Positions 1 to 9,185 of a DNA stretch of 64,000 bases are shown piece after piece; positions within the stretch are counted from its first letter, which is position 1, and every line of letters starts with the position of its first letter. The notes beneath the pieces were generated by a model. It saw only the letters and a list, made by a program, of their open reading frames with translations, was not told where the DNA came from and searched no databases. Source of the DNA: GCA-2705445 sp002705445 (lineage in GTDB: Bacteria; Pseudomonadota; Gammaproteobacteria; Poriferisulfidales; GCA-002705445); NCBI GenBank assembly GCA_045561235.1, contig JBJKYB010000002.1, forward strand, positions 682,001-746,000, in the 5' to 3' direction. A program made the position numbers and the translations under genes.

Positions 1-2
1 GT

Positions 3-341
3 TCTGGTTTAGGTTTTTTATGGTTTAATTCCTACCCTGCACAAGTATTTATGGGAGATGTTGGAGCATTATCCCTAGGAGCAGCTGTAGGATTAATTGC
101 AATAATTGTTAGACAAGAAATTGTTCTTATAATCATGGGAGGAATATTTGTAATTGAAGCTCTATCTGTAATTATTCAGGTTCTTTCATTTAAATATAGA
201 AAAAAAAGAGTCTTCTTAATGGCACCTTTCCACCATCATTTCGAGCAAAAAGGGTGGGCAGAGCCAAAAATTGTTGTAAGATTTTGGATTATTAGTTTTA
301 TCCTTATTTTAATAGGATTAGCAACCTTAAAACTAAGATAA
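3..341 (+). CDS. mraY: MraY, phospho-N-acetylmuramoyl-pentapeptide transferase (C-terminal part)
   Basis: Only the last 112 codons lie in the window; the reading frame is open from base 3, so the 5' end is outside. MraY is an integral inner-membrane enzyme that moves phospho-MurNAc-pentapeptide from UDP to undecaprenyl phosphate, making lipid I. The fragment holds the conserved MraY block around VFMGDVGAL, the MAPFHHHFE histidine motif, GWAEPKIVVRFWIIS and the closing hydrophobic helix ending in LIGLATLKLR, all very close to the E. coli sequence. It is followed after 12 bases by murD, the usual dcw order. Family assignment is secure; nothing can be said of the N-terminus or promoter. Confidence 0.96.
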   Translation, partial: SGLGFLWFNSYPAQVFMGDVGALSLGAAVGLIAIIVRQEIVLIIMGGIFVIEALSVIIQVLSFKYRKKRVFLMAPFHHHFEQKGWAEPKIVVRFWIISFILILIGLATLKLR

Positions 342-353
342 AAATAAATTATA

Positions 354-1694
354 ATGAAAAAAAATAATTCTAGAATCGCAATAATTGGTCTTGGGAAAAC
401 AGGATTATCTGTAGCAAAGTATTTAAAAATTAATAGTAAAAACTTTGATGTGTATGATACTAGAAAAGATCTTTTTATATCAAAAGAAATAAAGAAATAT
501 ATAAATAAAAAAAATATATTTTTAGGAAATTTTAATAAAAATATTGTCGCAAATTATGAAAATTTTATTATCAGTCCAGGATTAAAGTTAAAAAAAGACT
601 TTATAAATGAGATAATAAAAAAAAATAAAAATATTGAAACTGACATAGATATATATAATAAAGAGAATTCCTGTAAAACAATATGTGTAACAGGTTCAAA
701 TGGTAAAACTACAGTAACATCAATGTTAGAACATATAATAGCTGGACTAGGTAAAAAGGTTAAGGCAGGTGGTAATATTGGTTTGCCGGCTTTAGAATTA
801 TTAGACCAAGATTGCGAATATAATATTTTAGAACTTTCAAGTTTTCAATTAGAAATGACAAGAAAAATAAATTGTATTGCTGCAACAATCACAAATATAA
901 CCCCAGATCATCTTGATAGACATGATACATTTAATAATTATATTAAAATTAAGCATAAGATTTTTAATAATACTAAAAATATCATTATAAATAGAGATGA
1001 TATGAATATTTTAAAAGAAAATTACAAGTATAAGTATACTTTCGGAGGAAATAAACCGAAAAATAATAATGAATTTGGAATATCAATTAAAAAAGGGAAA
1101 AAATATATTTTTCATGGTGATAAAGAACTACTATGTGAAGACCAAATTCAACTAATTGGAAAGCATAATTTAATTAACGCATGTACATGTTTATGTATTC
1201 TGTGTTCTTTAAAATTTGACGTCAAGGATATAGTAAATCAAATAAAGTCTTTTTTACCTTTAGAACATAGGATGGAAAATTTCTACAACAGCGGAAAAGT
1301 GCGATGGATTAATGATTCAAAAGCTACTAATATTGATTCAACTATTTCAGCTATAAATTCACTAGAAGAAAATATAATTTTAATATTAGGTGGGAAATTA
1401 AAAAAAGATAATTATGACAAATTAAATAATGTAATAACGAATAAAGTACGTCAAATAATTATATACGGAGAATCAAGGGATACTTTGGAAGAAATCATTA
1501 AAGAAAAAGATAAAGTCAGTAAAGTTATTAATATAGAAGATGCTGTCAATAAAGCAAAATATTTCGCACAAAAGTTAATTAAAGATCATAAATGTCTTGT
1601 TTATATTTTACTTTCTCCAGCATGTTCAAGCTATGATATGTTTGAATCTTACGAAGAAAGAGGTTTATATTTTAAAAAATGCGTTCTTGAATAG
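354..1694 (+). CDS. murD: MurD, UDP-N-acetylmuramoyl-L-alanine:D-glutamate ligase
   Basis: Cytoplasmic ATP-dependent Mur ligase adding D-glutamate to UDP-MurNAc-L-Ala. An N-terminal Rossmann-like uridine-binding region (IAIIGLGKTGLSV, residues 8-20) precedes the Mur-ligase ATP loop GSNGKTT at 114-120; ELSSFQLE, the ITPDHLDRH block and a C-terminal domain with EHRMENF and NDSKATN follow in the expected order. At 446 residues it matches the usual MurD length. The ATG lies 12 bases after mraY with no clear Shine-Dalgarno, as for most genes in this A-rich cluster. The sequence is very lysine/asparagine/isoleucine rich, reflecting base composition rather than decay. Confidence 0.96.
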   Translation: MKKNNSRIAIIGLGKTGLSVAKYLKINSKNFDVYDTRKDLFISKEIKKYINKKNIFLGNFNKNIVANYENFIISPGLKLKKDFINEIIKKNKNIETDIDIYNKENSCKTICVTGSNGKTTVTSMLEHIIAGLGKKVKAGGNIGLPALELLDQDCEYNILELSSFQLEMTRKINCIAATITNITPDHLDRHDTFNNYIKIKHKIFNNTKNIIINRDDMNILKENYKYKYTFGGNKPKNNNEFGISIKKGKKYIFHGDKELLCEDQIQLIGKHNLINACTCLCILCSLKFDVKDIVNQIKSFLPLEHRMENFYNSGKVRWINDSKATNIDSTISAINSLEENIILILGGKLKKDNYDKLNNVITNKVRQIIIYGESRDTLEEIIKEKDKVSKVINIEDAVNKAKYFAQKLIKDHKCLVYILLSPACSSYDMFESYEERGLYFKKCVLE

Positions 1695-1709
1695 AGAAAA
1701 TTATATTTT

Positions 1710-2864
1710 ATGAAAAAAAATAGTAAAAATAATCTTAGTAATGTAATAAAACCTTTTTTTGATTTGAACTTTTTTTTTCTAATAATTACTATAATTTTAT
1801 TTGGATTATTAATTCTCACTTCAGCTTCAATAGATTTTGCATCTAAAAATTATAATCATCCATTTTATTTCACTTTAAGACAAATAGGTCATTTAGTTTT
1901 AGGTATACTTATATGTTATTTTTTTCTATATTTAAGTTCAGAAAATTTACGAAAACATAATAAGATATTTTTTTTATTTTTTCTATTTTTTTTGATATTA
2001 GTAATAATTCCCGGGATTGGAAAAACGGTAAATAATAGTACTAGATGGTTAAGTTATGGTTTTTTAAATGTTCAGCCGTCCGAATTTTTCAAGTTATTTT
2101 ATATAGTATGGCTATGCGCATATCTCGATACTAACAAGAAGGTTCTTTTCAAGATAAGAGTTTTTCTAATTCCTGTAATTATATTTTCTTTATCTGCTTT
2201 AGTATTATTATTACAACCTGATTTTGGATCTACAGCTATTTTATTTTTAATTACTTTCATAATGTTATTCATAGCAAAGGCGAGAATTCTACATTTATTA
2301 GGTATGTTATTTTGTGGAATGTTTGGAGCAATTGCACTAATCTTGGTAAGTCCTGAGAGATTATCAAGATTAGATTTTTTTGAACCTTGCTTAAGATATA
2401 TGTCTGACGGATATCATCTTTGTTGGTCATTGATGGCTATTGGAAGCGGAGGGTTATTCGGAAAAGGTCTAGGGGCAAGCTCAACTAAGCTCTCATACTT
2501 ATCACATCCGCATACCGATTTTATATTTGCCATTCTTGCTGAAGAATTAGGTATATTTGGGGTTGTTTTTATAACAACTTTATTCTACTTATTTTTAAAA
2601 AAGTGTATTTTTATCGGAGATAAATCTTTTAGAGTTGGCATGGTTTTCCAAGGATACTTATCTTATGCAATTGGAATATTCATTAGTACACAAGCATTTT
2701 TAAATATGTCAGTAAATCTTGGAATTGTGCCAACAAAAGGCCTTGTTCTTCCATTTTTTAGTTATGGTGGAAGTAATTATTTAGTTTCTATACTATCTAT
2801 AACTATAATATTAAGAATATATAGAGATGTTTATAAAAAAAGTTTAAATAGCTCACTAAGGTAA
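1710..2864 (+). CDS. ftsW: FtsW, septal peptidoglycan polymerase (SEDS family)
   Basis: Polytopic inner-membrane SEDS glycosyltransferase that polymerises lipid II at the division septum together with FtsI. About ten hydrophobic segments are visible. Family motifs include the extracytoplasmic NSTRWLSYGFLNVQPSEF, LLLQPDFGST, the GSGGLFGKGLGAS loop, HTDFIFAILAEELG and the C-terminal PFFSYGGSN. Length 384 is slightly under E. coli FtsW (414), because the cytoplasmic N-terminus is short. It lies between murD and murG; the dcw position supports FtsW over the elongation paralogue RodA. Confidence 0.94.
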   Translation: MKKNSKNNLSNVIKPFFDLNFFFLIITIILFGLLILTSASIDFASKNYNHPFYFTLRQIGHLVLGILICYFFLYLSSENLRKHNKIFFLFFLFFLILVIIPGIGKTVNNSTRWLSYGFLNVQPSEFFKLFYIVWLCAYLDTNKKVLFKIRVFLIPVIIFSLSALVLLLQPDFGSTAILFLITFIMLFIAKARILHLLGMLFCGMFGAIALILVSPERLSRLDFFEPCLRYMSDGYHLCWSLMAIGSGGLFGKGLGASSTKLSYLSHPHTDFIFAILAEELGIFGVVFITTLFYLFLKKCIFIGDKSFRVGMVFQGYLSYAIGIFISTQAFLNMSVNLGIVPTKGLVLPFFSYGGSNYLVSILSITIILRIYRDVYKKSLNSSLR

Positions 2865-2868
2865 TATT

Positions 2869-3942
2869 TTGGAAATAAAAGAAAAAAAAATAATTATTTT
2901 TGCTGCAGGAACAGGCGGACATATATATCCCGGAATCTCTATAGCAAAAGAATTAATTAAAAATAATATAAAGATTTTGTGGATCGGAACTGTAAAGGGT
3001 ATGGAGAATAAAATTCTTTCAGATACTAATATAGATATTAAACATATAGATTTTTCTGGAATAAGAGGAAAAGGTATTATTCCTATAATAAAACTACCTT
3101 TTAGACTTATTAAAGCAATAATACAAGCATTTATTATAATAAAAAAATACAATCCAAATTTAGTGCTTTCAATGGGTGGATATATTAGTGTCCCATGTTG
3201 TATTGCATCTTATATTCTTAGGAAACCAATTTTTATCCATGAGCAAAATATAATATTCGGCTTAGCTAATAATATCCTTAAAATTTTATCTAAAAAAATA
3301 ATTTTAGGAATGCCTTTAAAAATAAATAATAAAAAATATAAATATATTGGAAATCCAACAAGATATGAAAAAATTATTACTAAGAAAAAATTCCATGAAA
3401 AAAGAGAAATTAATTTATTAGTAGTTGGTGGTAGCTTAGGGGCAAAAGTCTTTAACGAGATTATCCCCCGAGCAATTTATTTATTAAATAAAACCTTAGA
3501 TCTTGAACTTAATGTAATTCACCAAGCTGGTAAAACCAGTACAATTGCTAAAGATCAATATAATAATACTGATGTGCAATTTGAAGTTAAGGAATATGTA
3601 AATTCAATGAAAGAAGCCTACGAGTGGTGCGATATTATTATATGTAGGGGAGGGGCCATCACAATTTCAGAACTCATGGTGTTTGGAGTTCCAGCTATTA
3701 TAGTACCTTATCCATATGCTACAGACGATCATCAAATGAAGAATAGCAGATATTTAGAAAGCAAAGAAGCTGCTATAGTGATTGATCAGGAAAATTTCAC
3801 GGAGACTTATTTAGCTAAAATATTAAAATCATTGATAGAAAATTCCAAAATTAGAAAAACTCTTTCAGAAAATATTTTTAGTTTAAATAAAAAAAATATT
3901 ACAAAGAGTATTTGTAATTTAATTTTAGACGAAATCAATTAA
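2869..3942 (+). CDS. murG: MurG, lipid II synthase
   Basis: Peripheral inner-membrane GT28 glycosyltransferase adding GlcNAc from UDP-GlcNAc to lipid I. The glycine-rich AAGTGGHIYPG near the N-terminus, the MGGYIS/HEQN region, VVGGSLGAK opening the second Rossmann domain and CRGGAITISEL for UDP-GlcNAc binding are all present; 357 residues is standard. The start is TTG at 2869, 4 bases after the ftsW stop; no in-frame ATG precedes the first glycine loop and an AAGG lies just upstream, so TTG initiation is likely. Next gene murC follows after 5 bases. Confidence 0.95.
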   Translation: MEIKEKKIIIFAAGTGGHIYPGISIAKELIKNNIKILWIGTVKGMENKILSDTNIDIKHIDFSGIRGKGIIPIIKLPFRLIKAIIQAFIIIKKYNPNLVLSMGGYISVPCCIASYILRKPIFIHEQNIIFGLANNILKILSKKIILGMPLKINNKKYKYIGNPTRYEKIITKKKFHEKREINLLVVGGSLGAKVFNEIIPRAIYLLNKTLDLELNVIHQAGKTSTIAKDQYNNTDVQFEVKEYVNSMKEAYEWCDIIICRGGAITISELMVFGVPAIIVPYPYATDDHQMKNSRYLESKEAAIVIDQENFTETYLAKILKSLIENSKIRKTLSENIFSLNKKNITKSICNLILDEIN

Positions 3943-3947
3943 AAAAT

Positions 3948-5348
3948 ATGCAAAATGTCATAAAAAGTAAAATAATGAAAAGGGTTAAAAAAGTTCACTT
4001 TATTGGTATAGGCGGAAGCGGGATGTCAGGTATTGCTTCAATACTCAATGATCTAGGTTATGAAGTTACAGGTTCAGACCTAAATTCTTCCAAAAATACC
4101 GAGCAGCTTATTAAAAAAGGTATAGATATTTCAATAGGCCATAATAAAGATAATATCTTATCAAAAGATGTAATAGTTATTTCAAGTGCAGTTCAGCAAG
4201 ATAATGTAGAATTTACTTATGCTAAAAAATTAAATATTCCTATAATAAAAAGAGCAGAAATGTTAGCTGAGTTAATGAGATTTAGTTATGGAATTGCTGT
4301 TGCAGGCACACATGGAAAAACTACAACAACTTCAATTTTATCTTTTATTTTAAATGAAGCAAAATATGATCCAACTTATATTATTGGAGGAAAAATAAAT
4401 AATGCAGGAAACTCTAAATTAGGCTCCAGCGATTATTTAATTGCAGAGGCTGATGAGAGCGATGCTTCTTTTTTACATTTACAACCTTTAATGTCAATAA
4501 TAACAAATATAGATAAAGATCATTTAGAAAATCATAAAAATAGTTTTGATGTTTTAAAGAAGAATTTTTTAAAATTTATAAGTAATTTACCATTTTACGG
4601 TTTATGTCTTTTAAATCTTAATGATATAAATACAAAATCTATAATTAATAAAATTTCTAGACCTTTTAAAACTTACGGACTTGATATATTGGCAGATTAT
4701 AATGGTAAAACTTTAAATATTAATTCAATTCCTTCGACGTTCATATATACTGAAAATGATACGGAATATGAAATAAAATCTAATATGCCGGGGCGATATA
4801 ATGCTATGAACTCTTTAGCAGCATTATCTTTAGCGAGAGAGCTAGGTATTCCCATTAAAACTATCCAAAAAGCAATCGAAAGTTTTCCTGGTATAAGCAG
4901 GAGATTTGAAATACATGGAGAATTTGAAGTAAATAATAAGAAGTTTACTTGGGTTGATGATTATGGGCACCACCCGACTGAAATTAAAGAAGTTCTTGAG
5001 ACTATAAATAATGTTTGGAAAGAACAAAGAGTTGTAATGGTGTTTCAGCCGCACAGATATTCAAGAACAGCAGAGTATTTTAGTCAGTTTGTAGATACTT
5101 TAAAAAATGTTCAAGATTTAATTTTAATGGAAATTTATGCTGCAAATGAACGCGAGATTGAAAATATAAGTTCAAGTGCGCTGGTTGAAGAGATAAGAAA
5201 ATATGGAGTTAATGTTGTTTTGATTAACAATCATAAAAAGCTTAAAAATTTTATAAGTCAAACAATAAAAAATAACGATATTTTATTAACTATGGGTGCA
5301 GGTGATATATCAAAATTTAATAACTACTTTAAAGAATCTATAAAATAA
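3948..5348 (+). CDS. murC: MurC, UDP-N-acetylmuramate:L-alanine ligase
   Basis: Cytoplasmic ligase for the first amino acid of the stem peptide. It shows an N-terminal HFIGIGGSGMSGIA nucleotide-sugar motif, the ATP loop GTHGKTT at residues 120-126, EADESDASFLHL, the DHLENH block and a C-terminal domain with VDDYGHHPTEI and FQPHRYSRT, all diagnostic of MurC. Length 466 is within the family range. A second in-frame ATG at 3975 would shorten the protein by nine residues and is equally possible, because neither start has a recognisable Shine-Dalgarno. It lies 1 base before murB, so translation is probably coupled. Confidence 0.95.
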   Translation: MQNVIKSKIMKRVKKVHFIGIGGSGMSGIASILNDLGYEVTGSDLNSSKNTEQLIKKGIDISIGHNKDNILSKDVIVISSAVQQDNVEFTYAKKLNIPIIKRAEMLAELMRFSYGIAVAGTHGKTTTTSILSFILNEAKYDPTYIIGGKINNAGNSKLGSSDYLIAEADESDASFLHLQPLMSIITNIDKDHLENHKNSFDVLKKNFLKFISNLPFYGLCLLNLNDINTKSIINKISRPFKTYGLDILADYNGKTLNINSIPSTFIYTENDTEYEIKSNMPGRYNAMNSLAALSLARELGIPIKTIQKAIESFPGISRRFEIHGEFEVNNKKFTWVDDYGHHPTEIKEVLETINNVWKEQRVVMVFQPHRYSRTAEYFSQFVDTLKNVQDLILMEIYAANEREIENISSSALVEEIRKYGVNVVLINNHKKLKNFISQTIKNNDILLTMGAGDISKFNNYFKESIK

Positions 5349-5349
5349 A

Positions 5350-6246
5350 ATGAAAAAAATTGATGCCATAGAAAAAAACTTGAAAGGCAGATTAAGAAAA
5401 AATATATCCTTAAAAAAATACAATACTTGGAAAGTAGGTGGTAATGCAGAATACTTTTATGAACCATATGATTTAGATGATCTTATAATCTTCCTGAAAT
5501 TAGTGAAAAATCAACATGTAACATTTTTAGGTAATGGAAGCAATGTTCTTATTAGGGATAGTGGTATAAAAGGATTCGTTGTATGCCTTAAAAACTCCCT
5601 AAATAATTTTTATAGAGGTAATGATGGAATTTTTACATTTGAAGCTGGATTATCATGTATGAAAATTGCCCAAATTAGTGCAAATCAAAGCTTTTCTGGT
5701 TTAGAGTTTTTGTGTGGAATTCCTGGAACATTAGGTGGTGCTTTAAGAATGAATGCAGGCTGTTATGGAGAAAATATTTGGAAAAGCGTTGATAGTGTAG
5801 TTTTAATAAATAGATCTGGTAATTTGAAAAATAAAAGAAAGGAAGAATTTAATATTGACTATAGAAATGTAGATCTAGATGATGGAAACTTTTTTGTTAG
5901 TGCTTCGTTTAATTTAAAGAAAAATAGATTAAATGATTCATCAGATAAAATAAAAGAGCTTCTTAAGAATAGAAGAATTAGCCAGCCAACAGGCTTACCT
6001 AGCTGCGGGTCTGTTTTCAAAAATCCAGATAATGATAGTGCTGGAAAAATTTTGGATTCATTAGGCTTAAAAGGATATCGTATAGGTGGTGCTTATGTTT
6101 CTAAAAAACATGCAAATTTTATTATTACTGAAAAATCAGCCAAATCTGGTGATGTAGAAGAACTAATAAGTTTTATAAAACATAAAGTACTTGAAGAGAA
6201 AAAAATATTACTTGAGACTGAAGTTAAATTTATTGGTATAAAATAA
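5350..6246 (+). CDS. murB: MurB, UDP-N-acetylenolpyruvoylglucosamine reductase, short type
   Basis: FAD/NADPH enzyme that reduces UDP-GlcNAc-enolpyruvate to UDP-MurNAc. FAD-binding motifs LGNGSNVLIRD and GIPGTLGGALRMNAG are present, and the catalytic-serine block reads PSCGSVFKNP, followed by GGAYVSKKHANFI. With 298 residues and the GLKGYRIGGA type of C-terminus it belongs to the shorter MurB class found in alphaproteobacteria and Firmicutes, not the about 340-residue E. coli class. Its start is 1 base after the murC stop and its stop overlaps the ddl start by one base (TAATG). Confidence 0.95.
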   Translation: MKKIDAIEKNLKGRLRKNISLKKYNTWKVGGNAEYFYEPYDLDDLIIFLKLVKNQHVTFLGNGSNVLIRDSGIKGFVVCLKNSLNNFYRGNDGIFTFEAGLSCMKIAQISANQSFSGLEFLCGIPGTLGGALRMNAGCYGENIWKSVDSVVLINRSGNLKNKRKEEFNIDYRNVDLDDGNFFVSASFNLKKNRLNDSSDKIKELLKNRRISQPTGLPSCGSVFKNPDNDSAGKILDSLGLKGYRIGGAYVSKKHANFIITEKSAKSGDVEELISFIKHKVLEEKKILLETEVKFIGIK

Positions 6247-7157
6247 TGGTAAGAAAGTATGGAAAAGTCCTAGTTTTAATGGGCGGATGGTCAAATGAAA
6301 GAGAAATATCTTTGATCTCTGGTAAGAGCGTATTAGATTCCTTGATTTCTTCAGGTGTTGATGCTCATGAACTAATATTAGATAAAAAAAATATAGAATT
6401 AATAAAAGAGATTTCTCCTGATAGAGTATTCATTGCTTTGCATGGCGAAGGCGGAGAAGATGGAGAAATTCAATCTTATTTAGATAGATTTTCAATTCCA
6501 TATACAGGAAGTAGCAGCAGCTCTTCAGAAATATGCATGAATAAAAGAAAGACAAAATTAAAGCTTTTAGAAAATAAATTTCAAACACCTAAATATTTAA
6601 AAATTGAAAATAACTCAGAAATAAAATTTATAGAGAAAAACTTTTCATACCCTTTTGTTGTAAAACCATCCTCAGAAGGATCAAGTATTGGAGTTTTTAT
6701 AGTTGATAATAAATATGAATTTTATGATGCCGTTGAGGAAAATCGAAAAATTAGTGAAGATTTCATTGTTGAGCAATATATAGATGGAGAGGAATATACG
6801 GTAGGTATTATTAATGATTTGGCTTTACCCTCTATCAAACTAAAGCCACCAGGAAAATTCTATGACTATGATGCAAAATATAAATCATCTGAAATGCAAT
6901 ATATTTGCCCTTCAGGCCTGGACATAGAAAAAGAAAAAGAAATAAAAGAGATATCAATTAACTGTTTTAAAACTCTAGAGTGCAGAGGATGGGGAAGAGT
7001 CGATATAATATTAGACAGAAAATATAACCCATGGATAATTGAAATAAATACAGTACCAGGAATGACAAAGCACAGCCTTCTACCAATGGCTGCAAAAGAG
7101 TTTGGTATAGATTTTAGTGAATTAGTGTTAAAAATTTTAGACTCGTCTTTTAAATAA
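6246..7157 (+). CDS. ddl: D-alanine:D-alanine ligase (Ddl)
   Basis: ATP-grasp enzyme making the D-Ala-D-Ala dipeptide for the pentapeptide. ALHGEGGEDG, GSSSSSSEICMNK, KPSSEGSSIGV and the C-terminal metal/substrate motif EINTVPGMTKHSLLPMA are intact; 303 residues matches DdlB of E. coli (306). The ATG overlaps the murB stop by one base. Location between murB and ftsQ is that of ddlB in gammaproteobacterial dcw clusters. No sign of a D-lactate-type substitution was noticed, but substrate choice cannot be settled by eye. Confidence 0.95.
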   Translation: MVRKYGKVLVLMGGWSNEREISLISGKSVLDSLISSGVDAHELILDKKNIELIKEISPDRVFIALHGEGGEDGEIQSYLDRFSIPYTGSSSSSSEICMNKRKTKLKLLENKFQTPKYLKIENNSEIKFIEKNFSYPFVVKPSSEGSSIGVFIVDNKYEFYDAVEENRKISEDFIVEQYIDGEEYTVGIINDLALPSIKLKPPGKFYDYDAKYKSSEMQYICPSGLDIEKEKEIKEISINCFKTLECRGWGRVDIILDRKYNPWIIEINTVPGMTKHSLLPMAAKEFGIDFSELVLKILDSSFK

Positions 7158-7161
7158 TATA

Positions 7162-7857
7162 ATGTATATTAAGAAAATAATATTAATTTTTTTGATTATA
7201 GTCTCTTCACTAGTAATAATATATATTATTAATGAAAAAATAAATGATAAAAAAATTTATTTTCCTATTAAAATAATTTCAATAGAATCAAAATTAATAA
7301 ATTCAAGTAAAGAAAGTATATTTAAAACTGCTAAAAATTATCTAAAAACAAAATCTTTCTTTACTATGGATATAAATTATTTAAAAGAAGAGATTGAAAA
7401 AATTGATTGGGTAAGCATAGCAAATATAAAGAGAATATACCCCAGTGAAGTAAAAATTTTCATCACTGAGCATTTACCTGTAGCAATTTGGAATAATGAT
7501 TATTATTTAAATGATAATGGAAATATTTTTCTTGCAAATAAAATTAAAGTCAATTTCCCTTTAATAATATCAAACAGCAATAGAAATGATATTCTTTTTG
7601 AATATTTCTCTTTATTTTCAAAAGGATTACTAGAGAATAAAATAAATGAAAAAATTAAAAAGATTGAGGAGAATGATATTAGATCTTTATCAATAACCTT
7701 AATGTCAAATATTACTATTACACTTGGATCAACGAATATAAAGGAAAAGATTAGTATTTTTTTTAAGGCTTATAAAACACTAAATAGTAGCGATTTAAAA
7801 AAAATAAGGTATATTGATATGAGATATTCAAATGGCTTTGCGATAGGCTGGAAATGA
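7162..7857 (+). CDS. ftsQ: FtsQ, divisome membrane protein
   Basis: Bitopic division protein linking early and late divisome proteins (FtsQLB). One N-terminal membrane helix (roughly residues 5-25) is followed by a POTRA-like stretch with LKEEIEKIDWVSIANIKR and IYPSEVKIFITEHLPVA, a pattern typical of FtsQ, and a C-terminal part ending in RYSNGFAIGWK. Length 231 is shorter than E. coli (276). The identification rests on these motifs plus the position between ddl and ftsA. Base composition is extremely A-rich. Confidence 0.9.
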   Translation: MYIKKIILIFLIIVSSLVIIYIINEKINDKKIYFPIKIISIESKLINSSKESIFKTAKNYLKTKSFFTMDINYLKEEIEKIDWVSIANIKRIYPSEVKIFITEHLPVAIWNNDYYLNDNGNIFLANKIKVNFPLIISNSNRNDILFEYFSLFSKGLLENKINEKIKKIEENDIRSLSITLMSNITITLGSTNIKEKISIFFKAYKTLNSSDLKKIRYIDMRYSNGFAIGWK

Positions 7858-7869
7858 TAATAAAAAACT

Positions 7870-9096
7870 ATGATTAAATCTGAAAAAAACTTAATAGTTG
7901 GCCTTGATATAGGTACATCTTTTATTAAAGCTATAGTTGGAATTATTAATGAAGATAATGAGATTGATTTTCTTGGTGTTGGCAGATCACAGTCATTAGG
8001 TATGAAAAGAGGTGTTGTTATAGATATTAGTGCCACTGTTCAATCTATAGAAAAGTCTGTTGAGGAAGCTGAGTTGGTTAGTGGATATAAAATTACTTCA
8101 GCTTTCGTCAGCATATCTGGAAAACATATACAAAGTTTTAATGCTACTGGAAGAGCCGCTATTTCGGATAATAAAGAAGTATCAGAGCAGGATTTGAAAT
8201 CCGTTGAAGAATCTGCAAAAGCAATTACGTTATCAAATGATCAAGAAATTTTACATGTTCTTCCTAAAGATTATGAGATCGATGGGCAAGATGGTATAAA
8301 AGTTCCATTAGGAATGTCAGGAATTGCGCTTGATGGGAGATATCACCTCATCACAGGAGCAAAAAATGCTAGAGATAATATTGAAAAATGTATAAAAAAA
8401 TGTTCTATTCAGCCTGAAAGTGTTGTTTTAGAGCAGCTAGCATCAAGTATGGCAGTTTTGACAGAAGATGAAAAAGATCTTGGGGTATGCTTGGTTGATA
8501 TAGGAGGTGGAACGACTGATATAGCTATATTTAGTAATGGCGCAATAGAGTATACATCATCTCTGCCTTTAGGCGGTGATCAAGTAACGAACGACCTCGC
8601 ACAAGCATTAAAGACATCCACATATAATGCAGAAGAATTAAAAATTACGCATGGATTTATTGATAATGTAATTTCAAATGAAGATATAATTGAAGTTCCA
8701 GGTGTCGGCGATAGGCCACCAAGATCTATACAAAGGTTTACTCTAGTAGAAGTTATGAGCTCACGATATCAGGAAATTTTTAACTTTGTAAATGAAAAAA
8801 TACTTCAAAGTGGTTTTGAAGAAAAAATCCCTGCTGGTATTGTTCTGACGGGAGGAAGCTCAAAAGCTGAGGGGTTAGTTGATCTTGCTGAGGAAATCTT
8901 CCACAAACAAGTACGAGTAGGAATTCCGCAATGTATATATGGCGGATCTGAGGACATTGTTAAAAATCCTGAATATGCAACGAGTGTAGGTTTATTATTA
9001 TTTGCTCAAAAAAAGACGAATCCTCAATTAGAGCCAGTAAATGAAAACTTTACAAATTTTGTAAAAGGTTTCATTAAAAAATGGCTTTACGATTAA
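7870..9096 (+). CDS. ftsA: FtsA, actin-like FtsZ membrane tether
   Basis: Cytoplasmic actin-like ATPase that anchors FtsZ filaments to the membrane. GLDIGTSFIKAIVG (phosphate 1), VDIGGGTTDIAIF (phosphate 2) and VLTGGSSKAEG (adenosine site) are present, and the C-terminus FVKGFIKKWLYD is the conserved amphipathic membrane-targeting helix. Length 408 compares with 420 in E. coli. In almost all Gammaproteobacteria ftsZ follows directly; here only 109 bases separate ftsA from lpxC and they contain no ftsZ coding sequence. Confidence 0.96.
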   Translation: MIKSEKNLIVGLDIGTSFIKAIVGIINEDNEIDFLGVGRSQSLGMKRGVVIDISATVQSIEKSVEEAELVSGYKITSAFVSISGKHIQSFNATGRAAISDNKEVSEQDLKSVEESAKAITLSNDQEILHVLPKDYEIDGQDGIKVPLGMSGIALDGRYHLITGAKNARDNIEKCIKKCSIQPESVVLEQLASSMAVLTEDEKDLGVCLVDIGGGTTDIAIFSNGAIEYTSSLPLGGDQVTNDLAQALKTSTYNAEELKITHGFIDNVISNEDIIEVPGVGDRPPRSIQRFTLVEVMSSRYQEIFNFVNEKILQSGFEEKIPAGIVLTGGSSKAEGLVDLAEEIFHKQVRVGIPQCIYGGSEDIVKNPEYATSVGLLLFAQKKTNPQLEPVNENFTNFVKGFIKKWLYD

Positions 9097-9125
9097 TTTA
9101 TCAAAATTTTGCAAAAATTTTTTTT

Positions 9126-9142
9126 TGGCACGAAATATGCAT
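9126..9142 (+). promoter_or_regulatory. Sigma-54-type promoter match in the ftsA-lpxC gap
   Basis: The bases TGGCACG, four bases, then ATGCA fit the -24/-12 consensus TGGCACG-N4-TTGCW with one mismatch. The invariant GG (9127-9128) and GC (9139-9140) are separated by exactly 10 bases. It points toward lpxC and is embedded in AT-only sequence, so a GC-rich match stands out. Whether the organism has RpoN is unknown, and no enhancer-binding site was identified, so this is a pattern match only. Confidence 0.35.
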
Positions 9143-9156
9143 CGACTGTTAATACT

Positions 9157-9185
9157 TTGTATAAATACATAAATTTATATATAAT
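9157..9185 (+). promoter_or_regulatory. Sigma-70-type promoter for lpxC
   Basis: A perfect TATAAT (9180-9185) lies 17 bases downstream of TTGTAT (9157-9162), about 20 bases before the lpxC ATG. This is the clearest break in the otherwise tightly packed dcw run and suggests lpxC can be transcribed independently of the division genes. Confidence 0.5.

Noticed and set aside
2856..3152. 98-codon open frame on the minus strand inside murG
   Set aside because: It lies wholly in a well-supported gene, has no ribosome-binding site, and its hydrophobic Ile-rich translation is what the antisense of AT-rich coding gives.
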